The notes under the pieces: model-generated
Databases searched by the model: none
Told to the model about the DNA's origin: nothing
The model's input: only the letters and a program-made list of their open reading frames with translations
Made by a program: the position numbers and the translations under genes
In this document: positions 47,357-55,764 of the stretch, one piece after another
How the letters are laid out: each line of letters opens with the position of its first letter
Position numbering within the stretch: position 1 is the stretch's first letter
Assembly (NCBI RefSeq): GCF_000153725.1
Contig: NZ_DS022276.1
Coordinates: forward strand, 734,015 to 798,014
Direction of reading: 5' to 3'
DNA: 64,000 bases
DNA from: Salipiger bermudensis HTCC2601
Lineage (GTDB): Bacteria; Pseudomonadota; Alphaproteobacteria; Rhodobacterales; Rhodobacteraceae

Positions 47357-48721
47357 ATGACCCTCGACCTGCCCAAGACCACCGACGACATCCTCACCGA
47401 GGACGTGCACCTCGTGCAGTCCTTCGCCGACCTCAACGCGCTCAAGCAGGATGGCGCGCGCACCGCCATCGTCGGCGCCGAGGGCACGATGGTGACCGAC
47501 AGCGAAGGCAACGAGCTGATCGACGGCATCGGCGGGCTGTGGTGCGTCAACGTTGGCCACAAGCGCCGCGAGATCATCGAGGCGATCAACCAGCAGCTCG
47601 AGACGCTGGATTTCTACTCGACCTTCTACAGCTTCACCCACCCGACCGCCGCGGCGCTGGCCGCCAAGCTCGCCGAGCTGGCGCCGGGTTCGCTCAACAA
47701 GGTGCATTTCGGCAATTCCGGCTCGGTCGCCAATGACAGCGCGGTGCGCATCCTGCACCACTATTACAAGCGCCTTGGCCAGCCCCAGAAGCGCAAGGTT
47801 CTGAGCCGCCACGGCGCCTATCACGGCTCCACCCACCTCGCCATCGCCATGACCACGCCGGAATATTCCGACGGCTGGCACAAGGCCGAGGGCATCGTGC
47901 ACCACCTTCGCAAGCCACACTATTGGCGCGAGGGGGATGGCATGACCGAGGCCGAGTTCACCGACGCGCTGCTCGACGACATGAAGTCCGAGATCGAAAG
48001 CCTCGGCGCCGAGAACATCGCCTGCTTCATCGGCGAGCCGATCATGGGCGCGGGCGGCGTCATCGTACCGCCCGAGGGCTATCACGCCCGCGTCGCGGAT
48101 CTCTGCCGCGACTACGAGATCAAGGTGATCTCGGACGAGGTGGTGACCGCGTTCGGGCGGCTCGGGCATTTCTTCGCCTCGAAGGACGTGTTCGGCTTCC
48201 AGCCCGACATCATCACCACCGCCAAGGGCCTGACCTCGGGCTACCAGCCGCTCTCGGCGACGATCCTGTCGGACGAGATCCACGAGGTGATCTCGGGCCC
48301 CGGAGCCATGTTCCTGCACGGCATGACCTATTCCGGGCATCCCGCCGCCTCGGCCGCGGGCCTCGCCAATATCGCGCTGATGGAGCGCGACCAGATCCCG
48401 CAGACCGCGCGCACCACCGGCAAGCTCTTCGAGACCACGCTCAAGGGGCTCGGGGATCTCGACATCGTGGGCGAGGTCCGCGGCAGCCACTTCATGATCG
48501 GCATCGAGTTCGTCAAGGACAAGGTGTCCAAGGAGATCTTCGATCCAAGCCTCAACATCGGCCTGAAGGTGGCGCAGAAGTGTCAGGAGAAGGGGCTCAT
48601 TGCCCGCCCGCTGGGGCATATCCTGATCCTGTCGCCGACGCTGATCCTCTCGCCCGAGCAGATCGCCACGATCGGGGCCATCCTGCGCGAGAGCATCACC
48701 GAGGTGATGGCCGAGCTGTGA
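47357..48721 (+). CDS. Class III PLP aminotransferase
   Basis: A 454-residue fold-type I omega-aminotransferase (putrescine/beta-alanine/GABA-pyruvate type). Motifs: IDGIGGLWCVNVGH near 55-68, HFGNSGSVANDSAVRI (cofactor phosphate), RHGAYHGST, SDEVVTAFGRLG with the ring-stacking Asp, and the PLP-binding Lys near 290 in TTAKGLTSGYQP. It would move a terminal amino group from a diamine or amino acid to pyruvate or 2-oxoglutarate and give an aldehyde. Aldehyde dehydrogenase is not part of this operon. Confidence 0.9.
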   Translation: MTLDLPKTTDDILTEDVHLVQSFADLNALKQDGARTAIVGAEGTMVTDSEGNELIDGIGGLWCVNVGHKRREIIEAINQQLETLDFYSTFYSFTHPTAAALAAKLAELAPGSLNKVHFGNSGSVANDSAVRILHHYYKRLGQPQKRKVLSRHGAYHGSTHLAIAMTTPEYSDGWHKAEGIVHHLRKPHYWREGDGMTEAEFTDALLDDMKSEIESLGAENIACFIGEPIMGAGGVIVPPEGYHARVADLCRDYEIKVISDEVVTAFGRLGHFFASKDVFGFQPDIITTAKGLTSGYQPLSATILSDEIHEVISGPGAMFLHGMTYSGHPAASAAGLANIALMERDQIPQTARTTGKLFETTLKGLGDLDIVGEVRGSHFMIGIEFVKDKVSKEIFDPSLNIGLKVAQKCQEKGLIARPLGHILILSPTLILSPEQIATIGAILRESITEVMAEL

Positions 48722-48974
48722 TCCCTCTGGCGTTAGGTTATTCCTAATCCGAACCTCGGAAGGCTGTTCTTTTCCCGAAGCAATGGCTCGGGCACTCTCG
48801 GTCCTGATCGCCGCTCCGGCTCAAAAACGGGGCGGCGTCGTCTGGTCCGGCACCCGCCCATCGCACCGACCCGTGCGAGAGGCTTGACCGGCGGCGGTCC
48901 AGGCTCGACGAAAGAGGTCTCGATCCGGCGGCGGGCCCGTCCGTCTCCGGCGCGAGTGGCAGGGAAGCACGACG

Positions 48975-50099
48975 ATGAACATCCACGATCCCGCGGCGGA
49001 GCTCCGCGCCAATGTCGCAACGCCCTTCGAGGCCGCGCAGGCGATGCCGGTCTCGGTCTATACCAGCGAAGAGTTCCTCGCGCTCGAGCAGGAGCATGTC
49101 TTTGCCAAGAGCTGGCTCTGTGCCGGCCGCGCCGATGCGCTGAAGGCGCCGGGTGACTACCTGACCATGGAAATCGCCGGCGAGCCGGTGATCGTGTTGC
49201 GCGACCGCGAGGGCACCTTGCGCGCCATGTCGAACGTCTGCCGCCACCGCATGTCCATCCTGCTGGAAGGGCGCGGCAATGTCCGCACCATCACCTGCCC
49301 CTACCATGCCTGGACCTACAGCCTCGACGGCAGCCTGCGCGGGGCGCCCGCGATGGAGATGAACCGGAGTTTCTGCAAATCCCAGACCAGCCTGCCGGCG
49401 GTGCGCTGCGTCGACTGGAAGGGCTGGATCATGCTCACGCTCGATCCCGACCTGCCCGAGCCGCAGGAGACGCTTCGCGAGATGGACGACCTCGTCGGCT
49501 ACCTGCCGATGCAGGACTATGTCGAGGTGTTCCGCGAGGAGCATCGCTGGAACACCAACTGGAAGATCCTCGCCGAGAACTTCATGGAGAGCTACCACCT
49601 GCCGATGTGCCACGGCGGCACCATCGGCGGGGCGGTGGATCTGAAGAAGATGACCTGCCCCGAGGGATATCCCGGCTTCAACTTCCACCACATCCTCAAG
49701 GATGACAGCATCGCGCTGTCGATCGCCCACAAGGACAACACCGCGCTCGCGGGCGAGGACCGCTACCGCACATGGCTGATCTCGGTTTACCCGTCGCTGA
49801 TGATCACGCTGACGCCGGGCTACTTCTGGTATCTCAGCCTGACCCCGGACGGCCCCGGCCACGTGAAGATCATCTATGGCGGTGGGTTGCATCCCGATTT
49901 CGCCGCGGACGCCGAGGCAGAGCAGCATTTCGAGACCCTCAAGGGCCTGCTCGACCACGTCAACGACGAGGACAAGGGCTGCACCGAGCGGGTCTGGAAG
50001 GGTATGCAGTCGCGCCACGCTGTGCCCGGCGCGCTGTCGCATCTCGAGCGCCCGAACTACGAGTTCGCCACCTGGATCGCCGGCAAGATCCCGAGCTGA
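48975..50099 (+). CDS. Rieske non-heme iron oxygenase alpha subunit
   Basis: A 374-residue aromatic-ring-hydroxylating-dioxygenase-type alpha subunit. Rieske 2Fe-2S site: CRHRMS at about 88 and CPYHAW at about 108. The mononuclear iron site is NFMESYHLPMCHG near 200-212. Family members of this size without a small subunit include choline/carnitine/proline-betaine monooxygenases, which demethylate or hydroxylate quaternary amines; that fits the amine-type transporter upstream. No reductase partner gene is in the cluster. ATG 48975 follows AGGGAAG. 253 nt of non-coding sequence separate it from the aminotransferase and may hold a second promoter. Confidence 0.88.
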   Translation: MNIHDPAAELRANVATPFEAAQAMPVSVYTSEEFLALEQEHVFAKSWLCAGRADALKAPGDYLTMEIAGEPVIVLRDREGTLRAMSNVCRHRMSILLEGRGNVRTITCPYHAWTYSLDGSLRGAPAMEMNRSFCKSQTSLPAVRCVDWKGWIMLTLDPDLPEPQETLREMDDLVGYLPMQDYVEVFREEHRWNTNWKILAENFMESYHLPMCHGGTIGGAVDLKKMTCPEGYPGFNFHHILKDDSIALSIAHKDNTALAGEDRYRTWLISVYPSLMITLTPGYFWYLSLTPDGPGHVKIIYGGGLHPDFAADAEAEQHFETLKGLLDHVNDEDKGCTERVWKGMQSRHAVPGALSHLERPNYEFATWIAGKIPS

Positions 50100-50171
50100 G
50101 GCGCCGTGCCCGACCAACCTGCGCGGACCGTTCAAAGAGCCCGCGAGAAACTGACCAACAAGAGGACCGAC

Positions 50172-50588
50172 ATGGCCCATACCCGCATCCGCCCGTTCAA
50201 CACCAAGGACACCTACCCGGAGCAGAACCTCGACAACGATCTGGCGCAGGCCGTGGTCACGAGGGGCGGGCGCACCGTCTGGCTGCGCGGCCAGTGCCCG
50301 CAGAACCTCGACGATGCCAAGAACATCGACAGTCACGATCCGGTCGAGCAGACCCACAAGGTGATGCAGAACATCCGACAGCTGATCGAGGAAGCCGGCG
50401 GCTCGATGGAGCATCTGGTCAAGGTGGTAGTCTACATCACCGACGTACGCCACCGCGAGGCGGTCTACCGCACGATGGGCGAGTATATCAAAGGGGTACA
50501 CCCGGTCTCGACCGGGCTGGTGGTGCAGGCGCTGGCGCGGCCCGAATGGCTGGTCGAGATCGACGGCACGGCGGTGATCCCCGACTGA
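50172..50588 (+). CDS. RidA-family protein (YjgF/YER057c/UK114)
   Basis: A 138-residue RidA-family protein. RidA proteins hydrolyse reactive enamine/imine products released by PLP enzymes and amine oxidations. The start ATG 50172 follows AAGAGGACC; the frame extends upstream without similarity. It keeps TRGGRTVWLRGQCPQNLD, LIEEAGGSMEHLVKVVVYI and the ending VVQALARPEWLVEIDGTAVI. Its place beside a PLP aminotransferase and a Rieske oxygenase fits a role in clearing imine intermediates. Whether it has the essential Arg of RidA needs alignment. Confidence 0.88.
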   Translation: MAHTRIRPFNTKDTYPEQNLDNDLAQAVVTRGGRTVWLRGQCPQNLDDAKNIDSHDPVEQTHKVMQNIRQLIEEAGGSMEHLVKVVVYITDVRHREAVYRTMGEYIKGVHPVSTGLVVQALARPEWLVEIDGTAVIPD

Positions 50589-50625
50589 GCCCGCGCCCGG
50601 CGGACGACAGGACCAAGGAGACGAC

Positions 50626-51303
50626 ATGACCTTTTCCCTCGTGGCGCGCTGCGCCGAGACCGGGCAGTTCGGCGTGGCAATCTCGTCCTCCTCACCGGCG
50701 GTGGCGGCGCGCTGCGCCTATGCCCGCGCCGGGGTGGGCGCGGTGGCGTCGCAGAACGTCACCGACCCGCGGTTGGGGCCCCGAGCGCTCGATCTGATGG
50801 CCGACGGCGCCGGCGCCGATGCGGCGATCCAGGCACTGCAGCAGAGCGCCGATCACATGGCCTACCGACAAGTGCTCGCGGTGGACGGGCAGGGCGGCAC
50901 GGCGATCCATTCCGGGCCGAACTCGCTGGGCATCTGGACGCAGGCGCAGGGGCGCGACGTGGCGGCGGGCGGCAACCTGCTGGCCAACGACGCCGTGCCT
51001 CAGGCCATCGTGGACGGATTCGAGGCGGCCCCCGGCGCGCTGGGCGACCGGCTGATCGCGGCGATGCGCGCCGGGCTTGCGGCGGGCGGCGAGGCCGGCC
51101 CGGTGCATTCGGCGGGGATGCTGATCGTCGACCGCGAGAGCTGGCCCTATGCCGAGCTGCGCTGCGACTGGATCGACGACGGCTGCCCGATCGAGGCCAT
51201 CGCGCGGGCGTGGGAGGTCTACCAGCCGCAGGCGGCGGATTACGTCACCCGCGCGCTCGATCCCTCCGCCGCGCCCTCCTATGGCGTGCCGGGGGACGAG
51301 TGA
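50626..51303 (+). CDS. DUF1028 family Ntn-hydrolase-like protein
   Basis: A 225-residue protein of the DUF1028 family, whose fold belongs to the Ntn hydrolases; function is unknown. It begins MTFSLVARCAETGQFGVAIS, then SSPAVAARCAYARAGVGAVASQ, and HSGPNSLGIW, as in other members. The Ser in TFSLVAR after the initiating Met-Thr-Phe or the Thr2 could serve as nucleophile, but this is not shown. ATG 50626 follows AAGGAGA. DUF1028 genes commonly neighbour RidA and amidohydrolases. The M20 gene starts inside its stop codon. Confidence 0.85.
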   Translation: MTFSLVARCAETGQFGVAISSSSPAVAARCAYARAGVGAVASQNVTDPRLGPRALDLMADGAGADAAIQALQQSADHMAYRQVLAVDGQGGTAIHSGPNSLGIWTQAQGRDVAAGGNLLANDAVPQAIVDGFEAAPGALGDRLIAAMRAGLAAGGEAGPVHSAGMLIVDRESWPYAELRCDWIDDGCPIEAIARAWEVYQPQAADYVTRALDPSAAPSYGVPGDE

Positions 51304-52385
51304 TGCGGGTGCTCGAGCTGCTCGACCGGCTCATCGCCTTCCCCACGGTGTCGTCCCAGAGCAACCTCGATCTCATCGACTGGACGCAGGCCCATCTCGA
51401 GGCCTGCGGCTTCGCCGTCACCCGCGTGCCCTCGCCCTGCGGAGAGAAGGCCGGGCTGATCGCCAATCGTGGCGGGGCGGGCGGCGTGGTGCTCTCGGGA
51501 CATACCGACGTGGTGCCCGCCGAAGGCCAGCCATGGGGTCGCGACCCCTTCCGGCTGACGCGCGAGGGCGCGCGGCTCTTCGGGCGCGGCACCACCGACA
51601 TGAAGGGCTTCGTGGCCTGCGCGCTGGCGCTGGCCGAACAGCCCGCCGAGGCGCAGGGGCCGGTTTCGATCGTGCTGTCGTGGGACGAGGAGGTGGGCTG
51701 CCGCGGCATTCCGCACATGATCCCGCATCTTGAGGCCGCGCTGGGGCGGCAGGCGCTTTGCGTGGTGGGTGAACCGACCTCGCTGGTGATGGCGACCGGG
51801 CACAAGGGCAAGGCGGCCTATCGCGCGGTCAGCCACGGCGAATCCGGGCATTCGGCGATGGCGCCGCGATTCCGCAACGCGCTGCACGGGGCCTGCGATC
51901 TGGTCGCAAATATTCGGGCCGAGCAGGCCCGTCTGATGCAGGAGGGCGCGCAGGATGCGGGGTACGACGTGCCCTGTTCGACCCTGCACGTGGGCAAGCT
52001 GCAGGGCGGCACTGCGCTCAACATCGTGCCCGACCGCGCCACTATCGACTGGGAAATCCGCCACCTCGCGGCCGAGACGCCGGACGAGATCGTGCCGCGT
52101 GTCATGAGCGGGCTGGAGCATATGGAGCTGGAACAGGTGTTTGCCTACCCGGGCCTCGACACCGATCCCGATTTGCCGGCGCTGGCCAAGCTGCGCAGTC
52201 TCTCGCGGGGGCTCTGCAAGGTGTCTTACGGCACCGAGGCGGGGGTCTTCGTGCCGACCGGCATCCCCACCGTGGTTTGCGGGCCGGGCGACATGGCGCA
52301 AGGCCACCAGCCCGACGAGTTCATCGAGCTCGACCAGCTTACCGGCTGCATGGAGATGCTCGAGGCGCTGGTGGCGCCGGGCTGA
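51303..52385 (+). CDS. M20-family acetylornithine deacetylase-like hydrolase
   Basis: A 360-residue dizinc deacylase. It has SGHTDVVPAEGQPWGRDPF, the metal-bridging GRGTTDMKGFVA, LSWDEEVGCRG, and VGEPTSL; these match ArgE more closely than the 425-residue M20 gene at 32821. Start overlaps the DUF1028 stop by 1 nt. Its place at the end of the Rieske-RidA-DUF1028 operon suggests hydrolysis of an N-acyl intermediate rather than, or in addition to, arginine synthesis. It ends 2 nt before the stop of the convergent glycosyltransferase. Confidence 0.85.
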   Translation: MRVLELLDRLIAFPTVSSQSNLDLIDWTQAHLEACGFAVTRVPSPCGEKAGLIANRGGAGGVVLSGHTDVVPAEGQPWGRDPFRLTREGARLFGRGTTDMKGFVACALALAEQPAEAQGPVSIVLSWDEEVGCRGIPHMIPHLEAALGRQALCVVGEPTSLVMATGHKGKAAYRAVSHGESGHSAMAPRFRNALHGACDLVANIRAEQARLMQEGAQDAGYDVPCSTLHVGKLQGGTALNIVPDRATIDWEIRHLAAETPDEIVPRVMSGLEHMELEQVFAYPGLDTDPDLPALAKLRSLSRGLCKVSYGTEAGVFVPTGIPTVVCGPGDMAQGHQPDEFIELDQLTGCMEMLEALVAPG

Positions 52386-52387
52386 GC

Positions 52388-53089
52388 TCAGACCCGGCGG
52401 CTGCGCAGCGCCACCACCTGTCGCATGGTCTCGGTCGGCGGCACTGTGCGGAAGATGTCGCCCAGCATGGCGATGTCGGCGCGCAGCCCATCGATCCAGC
52501 CGCCGCGCTTGGCGTGCTTGTAGGGGCTTTCGACCTCTGGCCAACGCACGATGGCGATGTGCAGCCCCTCGGCCAGCCACAGCCGGTTGATGAACACCTC
52601 AAGCCCGAAGCGCGGCAGGTTCAGCAGCGCCTCGGTCTGGTTCGCCAGCAGCCGGCGCGGCATCACGCGCTCGCCCGAGATGTAATCGATGCCGATCATC
52701 CGCCAGATCAGCGGCGCGTTGCGGCGCAGGCTTATGGTGGCCTCTGCACGGCGCTCCAGCACCGGCAGGATCAAGGCGCTGAGATGCTCGGGCCCGAGGC
52801 CGAGCAGGTCGCTGTCGAGCAGCAGGATATGGCTGCCGCGCGCCTCGGTGATGCCGCGGGTCACGGCGCGCGTCTTGCCGCCGTTGCGCGGCTGGCGCAC
52901 CACCCGCAGCGCCGACTCATCCTGCCCATGCGCCTCTGCGGACTCGGCGGTGCCGTCGGAGGAGCCGTCATCGACCACGATGACCTCGTCGATCAACGGG
53001 TGGCCCAGCACCGCATCGAGCACGGCGCCGATGCGCGGGGCCTCGTTATAGGCCGGGATGATGCAGGAGATGGACAGAGCGCGGGTCAT
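52388..53089 (-). CDS. GT2-family glycosyltransferase
   Basis: A 233-residue soluble GT-A glycosyltransferase of family 2 (dolichyl-phosphate-mannose-synthase-like). It has SCIIPAYNEAPRIGAVL at the N terminus, VVDDGSSDGT and the DxD-like LLLDSDLLGLGP. No membrane helix is present. It is the last of four minus-strand genes; its ATG overlaps the stop of the DedA-type gene by 4 nt. The acceptor is probably a lipid given the neighbours, but that is inferred. Confidence 0.82.
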   Translation of the reverse strand: MTRALSISCIIPAYNEAPRIGAVLDAVLGHPLIDEVIVVDDGSSDGTAESAEAHGQDESALRVVRQPRNGGKTRAVTRGITEARGSHILLLDSDLLGLGPEHLSALILPVLERRAEATISLRRNAPLIWRMIGIDYISGERVMPRRLLANQTEALLNLPRFGLEVFINRLWLAEGLHIAIVRWPEVESPYKHAKRGGWIDGLRADIAMLGDIFRTVPPTETMRQVVALRSRRV

Positions 53090-53658
53090 TTCTGTGTCGT
53101 CCTCTTGAGAAGCCAGGCGATGCCGCCCAGCACCAGAACGCCCAGGAGCAGCAAAGAGATCCGCGCGATCCAGTCGTCGATGCGGGAATAGGCGGCGCCG
53201 AAGGCGTAGCCGATGAACACGAAGAACAGGCTCTTGGGGATGGTGGCGAGCAGGTTGACCCAGAAAAACCGCAGCAGCGGCATCTTGGCGAGCCCGGCCG
53301 CCACCAGCACCGCCGCCCCGGCGGAATGGGTGATCTTGCCCAGCACCAGCGTGCGCGCGCCGTGGCTCTCGAAATGGCCCGAGACCTGCGCCAGCCGTGC
53401 CCGGCTCAGCCCCATGCGGTAGCGCCAGCGCAGCGGCAGACGGTGCAGCCCCCAGCGCCCGAGCGCGTAGAACAGGAGGTCTCCGAACAGGTCGGCAAGG
53501 ATTACCACCACGCTCACGCTCCACACGTCGAGCAGGCCGCGGCTTGCCAGCCAGGCCGCGATCACCGTGACGATCGGGCCCTCGAGCACCGCGATCGGTG
53601 CGAGGATGGCCAGCCCGTTCTTGGCGAGCAGGGCGGTGACGGTTTCCAGTCCGAACAA
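53086..53658 (-). CDS. DedA-family membrane protein
   Basis: A 190-residue inner-membrane protein of the DedA/SNARE-associated family, likely a lipid flippase-type protein. It has a short N-terminal loop with NGLAILAPIAVLEGPIVTVIAAWLAS, FGDLLFYALGRWG and the conserved HFESHGARTLVLGKITHSAGAAVLVAAG. Helices near the end (about 140-185) finish in a basic tail. It is translationally coupled to the GT2 gene and lies 3 nt after the GT21-like gene. Some DedA proteins move undecaprenyl phosphate or phospholipids across the membrane, which fits a lipid-modifying operon. Confidence 0.85.
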   Translation of the reverse strand: MFGLETVTALLAKNGLAILAPIAVLEGPIVTVIAAWLASRGLLDVWSVSVVVILADLFGDLLFYALGRWGLHRLPLRWRYRMGLSRARLAQVSGHFESHGARTLVLGKITHSAGAAVLVAAGLAKMPLLRFFWVNLLATIPKSLFFVFIGYAFGAAYSRIDDWIARISLLLLGVLVLGGIAWLLKRTTQK

Positions 53659-53661
53659 AGC

Positions 53662-54798
53662 TTACTCCGCGGCGCCTGCGGCCTCGGCCGGCGCCATGTC
53701 GGTGCCGCGCCATGTGAAGCCACGCCCTGTCCATGTGGCGACCCAGAGCGCGGGAAGCAAGGCGTCGCGCATCATCATCGCGGCCAGGTCACGCAGCCCG
53801 GCGGGCCAGCCGGCAAGGCGGGCCAGCGCGATCTCGGCACCGTACCACAGCGCCGGAAGCGCGGGCAGGGCGGCAAGCGGCGCGGCACCCGTTGCGACCA
53901 GACCGAGCGTTGCGGCCAACGGCAGCAGCGGCCCTTGCGCGATCTCGGCGCAGAAGATCAGCGCAAAACCGTCGCGGCGCACCTTGCTCCAGCGCAGCTG
54001 ACGGTCCCAGACCGCGCGTGCGTGGCGGCTGCCGATGGGCTGGGCGAAGAGCTTTGGCGTCAACCGCACCCGCTTGCCCTGGGCGCGCACCAGCTTGGTC
54101 GAGGCCACGTCCTCGGCAAGGTTGCGCCCGAGCGCCGGCAGGCCTCCACCCGCCTCGAGGATGTCGCGGTGCCAGAACAGCGTCTTGCCCTGGGCAAAGC
54201 CCAGCCCAAGGCTGTCGGCGGCGAGCTGCCAGCGCCCCTGCGAGCTGTTGAGAAAGGCGCATTCCACCGCGCCCCAGAAATTGCCCGGGCGGATCCCGGC
54301 GGGCGGCGAGGAGACCAGCCCAGTGTCGCTGCGCCACGTGGTGATCAGGGTGCGCAGGTAGTCGGGCGGCAGAAGCAGGTTGCTGTCGGTCATCGCCAGC
54401 CACTCTCCGCGCGCCTCGCGGTAGCCCTTGTGCAGGTTGTTGAGCTTGGGGTTGCCGCTGATCGGGGTCTCGCCGAAGAGCAGGGTCGCCTCGACCTGCG
54501 GGTTCTCGGCGATCAGTTGGCGCACCAGAGGCACCGAGGCGTCGGTCTCGGAGGGGGCACAGAAGAGGATCTCGTAGCGCGGGTAATCCTGCCGGAACGA
54601 CGAGCCAAGCGTCTCGCGGTCGAAGGTGTCGAGGCCGCAGACCGGACGCACCAGCGAGATATAGGGCAGCTCGGTGTCGTCCGCCGGAGCCACGGAACGC
54701 TGGCGATATCGCCATGCGGCCAAGAGGGCGCTCAGCAGGTGCGCGGCGACGGTGACAGCGAGGATCGCGCCGAGCGCGGAGACGAGCAGATCGGTCAT
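53662..54798 (-). CDS. Membrane glycosyltransferase, ceramide glucosyltransferase (GT21)-like
   Basis: A 378-residue glycosyltransferase with an N-terminal helix (about 3-27), a GT-A domain and C-terminal helices. It keeps PYISLVRPVCGLDTFDRETL, the donor-binding MTDSNLLLPPDYL, and the acceptor motif DRQLRWSKVRRD in which QLRW is the (Q/R)xxRW motif of ceramide glucosyltransferases. In alphaproteobacteria the related Agt enzymes glycosylate diacylglycerol. Its start overlaps the upstream phosphoesterase stop by 4 nt. Confidence 0.85.
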   Translation of the reverse strand: MTDLLVSALGAILAVTVAAHLLSALLAAWRYRQRSVAPADDTELPYISLVRPVCGLDTFDRETLGSSFRQDYPRYEILFCAPSETDASVPLVRQLIAENPQVEATLLFGETPISGNPKLNNLHKGYREARGEWLAMTDSNLLLPPDYLRTLITTWRSDTGLVSSPPAGIRPGNFWGAVECAFLNSSQGRWQLAADSLGLGFAQGKTLFWHRDILEAGGGLPALGRNLAEDVASTKLVRAQGKRVRLTPKLFAQPIGSRHARAVWDRQLRWSKVRRDGFALIFCAEIAQGPLLPLAATLGLVATGAAPLAALPALPALWYGAEIALARLAGWPAGLRDLAAMMMRDALLPALWVATWTGRGFTWRGTDMAPAEAAGAAE

Positions 54799-55616
54799 GC
54801 GATGCCTTCCGCCAGTGCGCCGCCCTTTCCGGCGGCGGGTTTCGAGGCCGCCGGCGACGGGGCGGGAGCGGCGAACTTGACGAGGCTCAGTGTGCCCTGA
54901 GCGTCCTCGGTCATCGCGGTGAGACTGTCGATCCAGTCGCCGCAATTGGCATAGACCATCTCGCCATGCTGCCGCAGGCCGGGTTTGTGCGAGTGGCCGC
55001 AGATCACGCCTCCGGTGCCGGCGGCGCGGGCCAGCTTGATCAGGCGGCGCTCGAAGCGATCGCCCATCGCCAGCAGCTGGTTGGCATGGCCGATGACCCG
55101 CTGGGCGTGGCTTTGTGTCCCCGCGGGGACATCTCCGCGACGGCGCTGCCAGTCATCGACCTGCCGCAGCATCGCGTCGAGGCGACTACCGAGCCGCGTC
55201 ATGGCGTGCCAGCGCAGGATGCGCGGGTCGCATTGATCGCCGTGCAGCACGAGATAGCGCCGATCATCGGCCGCGTGGTGGATCACCGCTTCGCGCAGTT
55301 CCCAGCCCTCGACGGCGGCGTCGGGCGCGCGCATTGCCGCATCGTGGTTGCCGGGCAGATAGACGATCCGCGTGCCGTTGCGGCGCCGTTGCCGAAACTC
55401 GTCCATGACGGTTTCGTGGGCGTCGGTCCAGTGCACGCGGCCCCCGTGCCAGAGGTCGAAGATGTCGCCGACAAGATAAATCGTCTCGGCTTCGATGTTC
55501 CTGAGAAAGGCGAGAACCTGAGACGGGCGACTGGCGCGGGCCCCGAGATGCAGGTCCGACAGGAACAGGCTGCGCATCGTGCGGCGGGCGTCATTGCCGG
55601 CGGGAGAAGACGGCAT
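54795..55616 (-). CDS. Calcineurin-like metallophosphoesterase (PlcP/LpxH-like)
   Basis: A 273-residue dimetal phosphoesterase of the COG2908 group. Motifs in order: LFLSDLHLGARAS near 17-29, VGDIFDLWHGG near 49-59, LPGNHDAAM, HGDQCDPR, and GGVICGHSHKPGLR near 205-218. Such proteins are annotated UDP-2,3-diacylglucosamine pyrophosphatase, but in alphaproteobacteria the PlcP members are phospholipases C that turn phospholipids into diacylglycerol at low phosphate. A following Agt-like glycosyltransferase supports PlcP. The C-terminal tail is Ala/Pro-rich. ATG 55616 has no strong Shine-Dalgarno; ATG 55577 is another option. Confidence 0.82.
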   Translation of the reverse strand: MPSSPAGNDARRTMRSLFLSDLHLGARASRPSQVLAFLRNIEAETIYLVGDIFDLWHGGRVHWTDAHETVMDEFRQRRRNGTRIVYLPGNHDAAMRAPDAAVEGWELREAVIHHAADDRRYLVLHGDQCDPRILRWHAMTRLGSRLDAMLRQVDDWQRRRGDVPAGTQSHAQRVIGHANQLLAMGDRFERRLIKLARAAGTGGVICGHSHKPGLRQHGEMVYANCGDWIDSLTAMTEDAQGTLSLVKFAAPAPSPAASKPAAGKGGALAEGIA

Positions 55617-55764
55617 CGGAAGGTCTTTCTTGTTCGCTCGCCCGCCTTATGGCGGCAGCGTGTATCGGGAGTGTGACGGATCGCGACCCCGATCAGAACG
55701 CCCAACGGACCTGCGGGGTTCCCGCAAGGTCAGCAGGAATGTTGCAGTGCAGAAACCACGGTGG

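Noticed and set aside
48722-48974. Gene in the 253-nt gap before the Rieske oxygenase
   Set aside because: Short frames only, without a plausible start site or family similarity; treated as a leader or promoter region.
54795-55616. True LpxH (lipid A synthesis)
   Set aside because: Family motifs fit LpxH, but the operon holds glycosyltransferases and DedA and no lpx gene; PlcP is the more likely role. Left open in the entry.
55617-55760. Pho box upstream of the lipid-remodelling operon
   Set aside because: The best match on the minus strand (CCGTCAC-N4-CCGATAC) differs from the CTGTCAT repeats at several positions; too weak to annotate.
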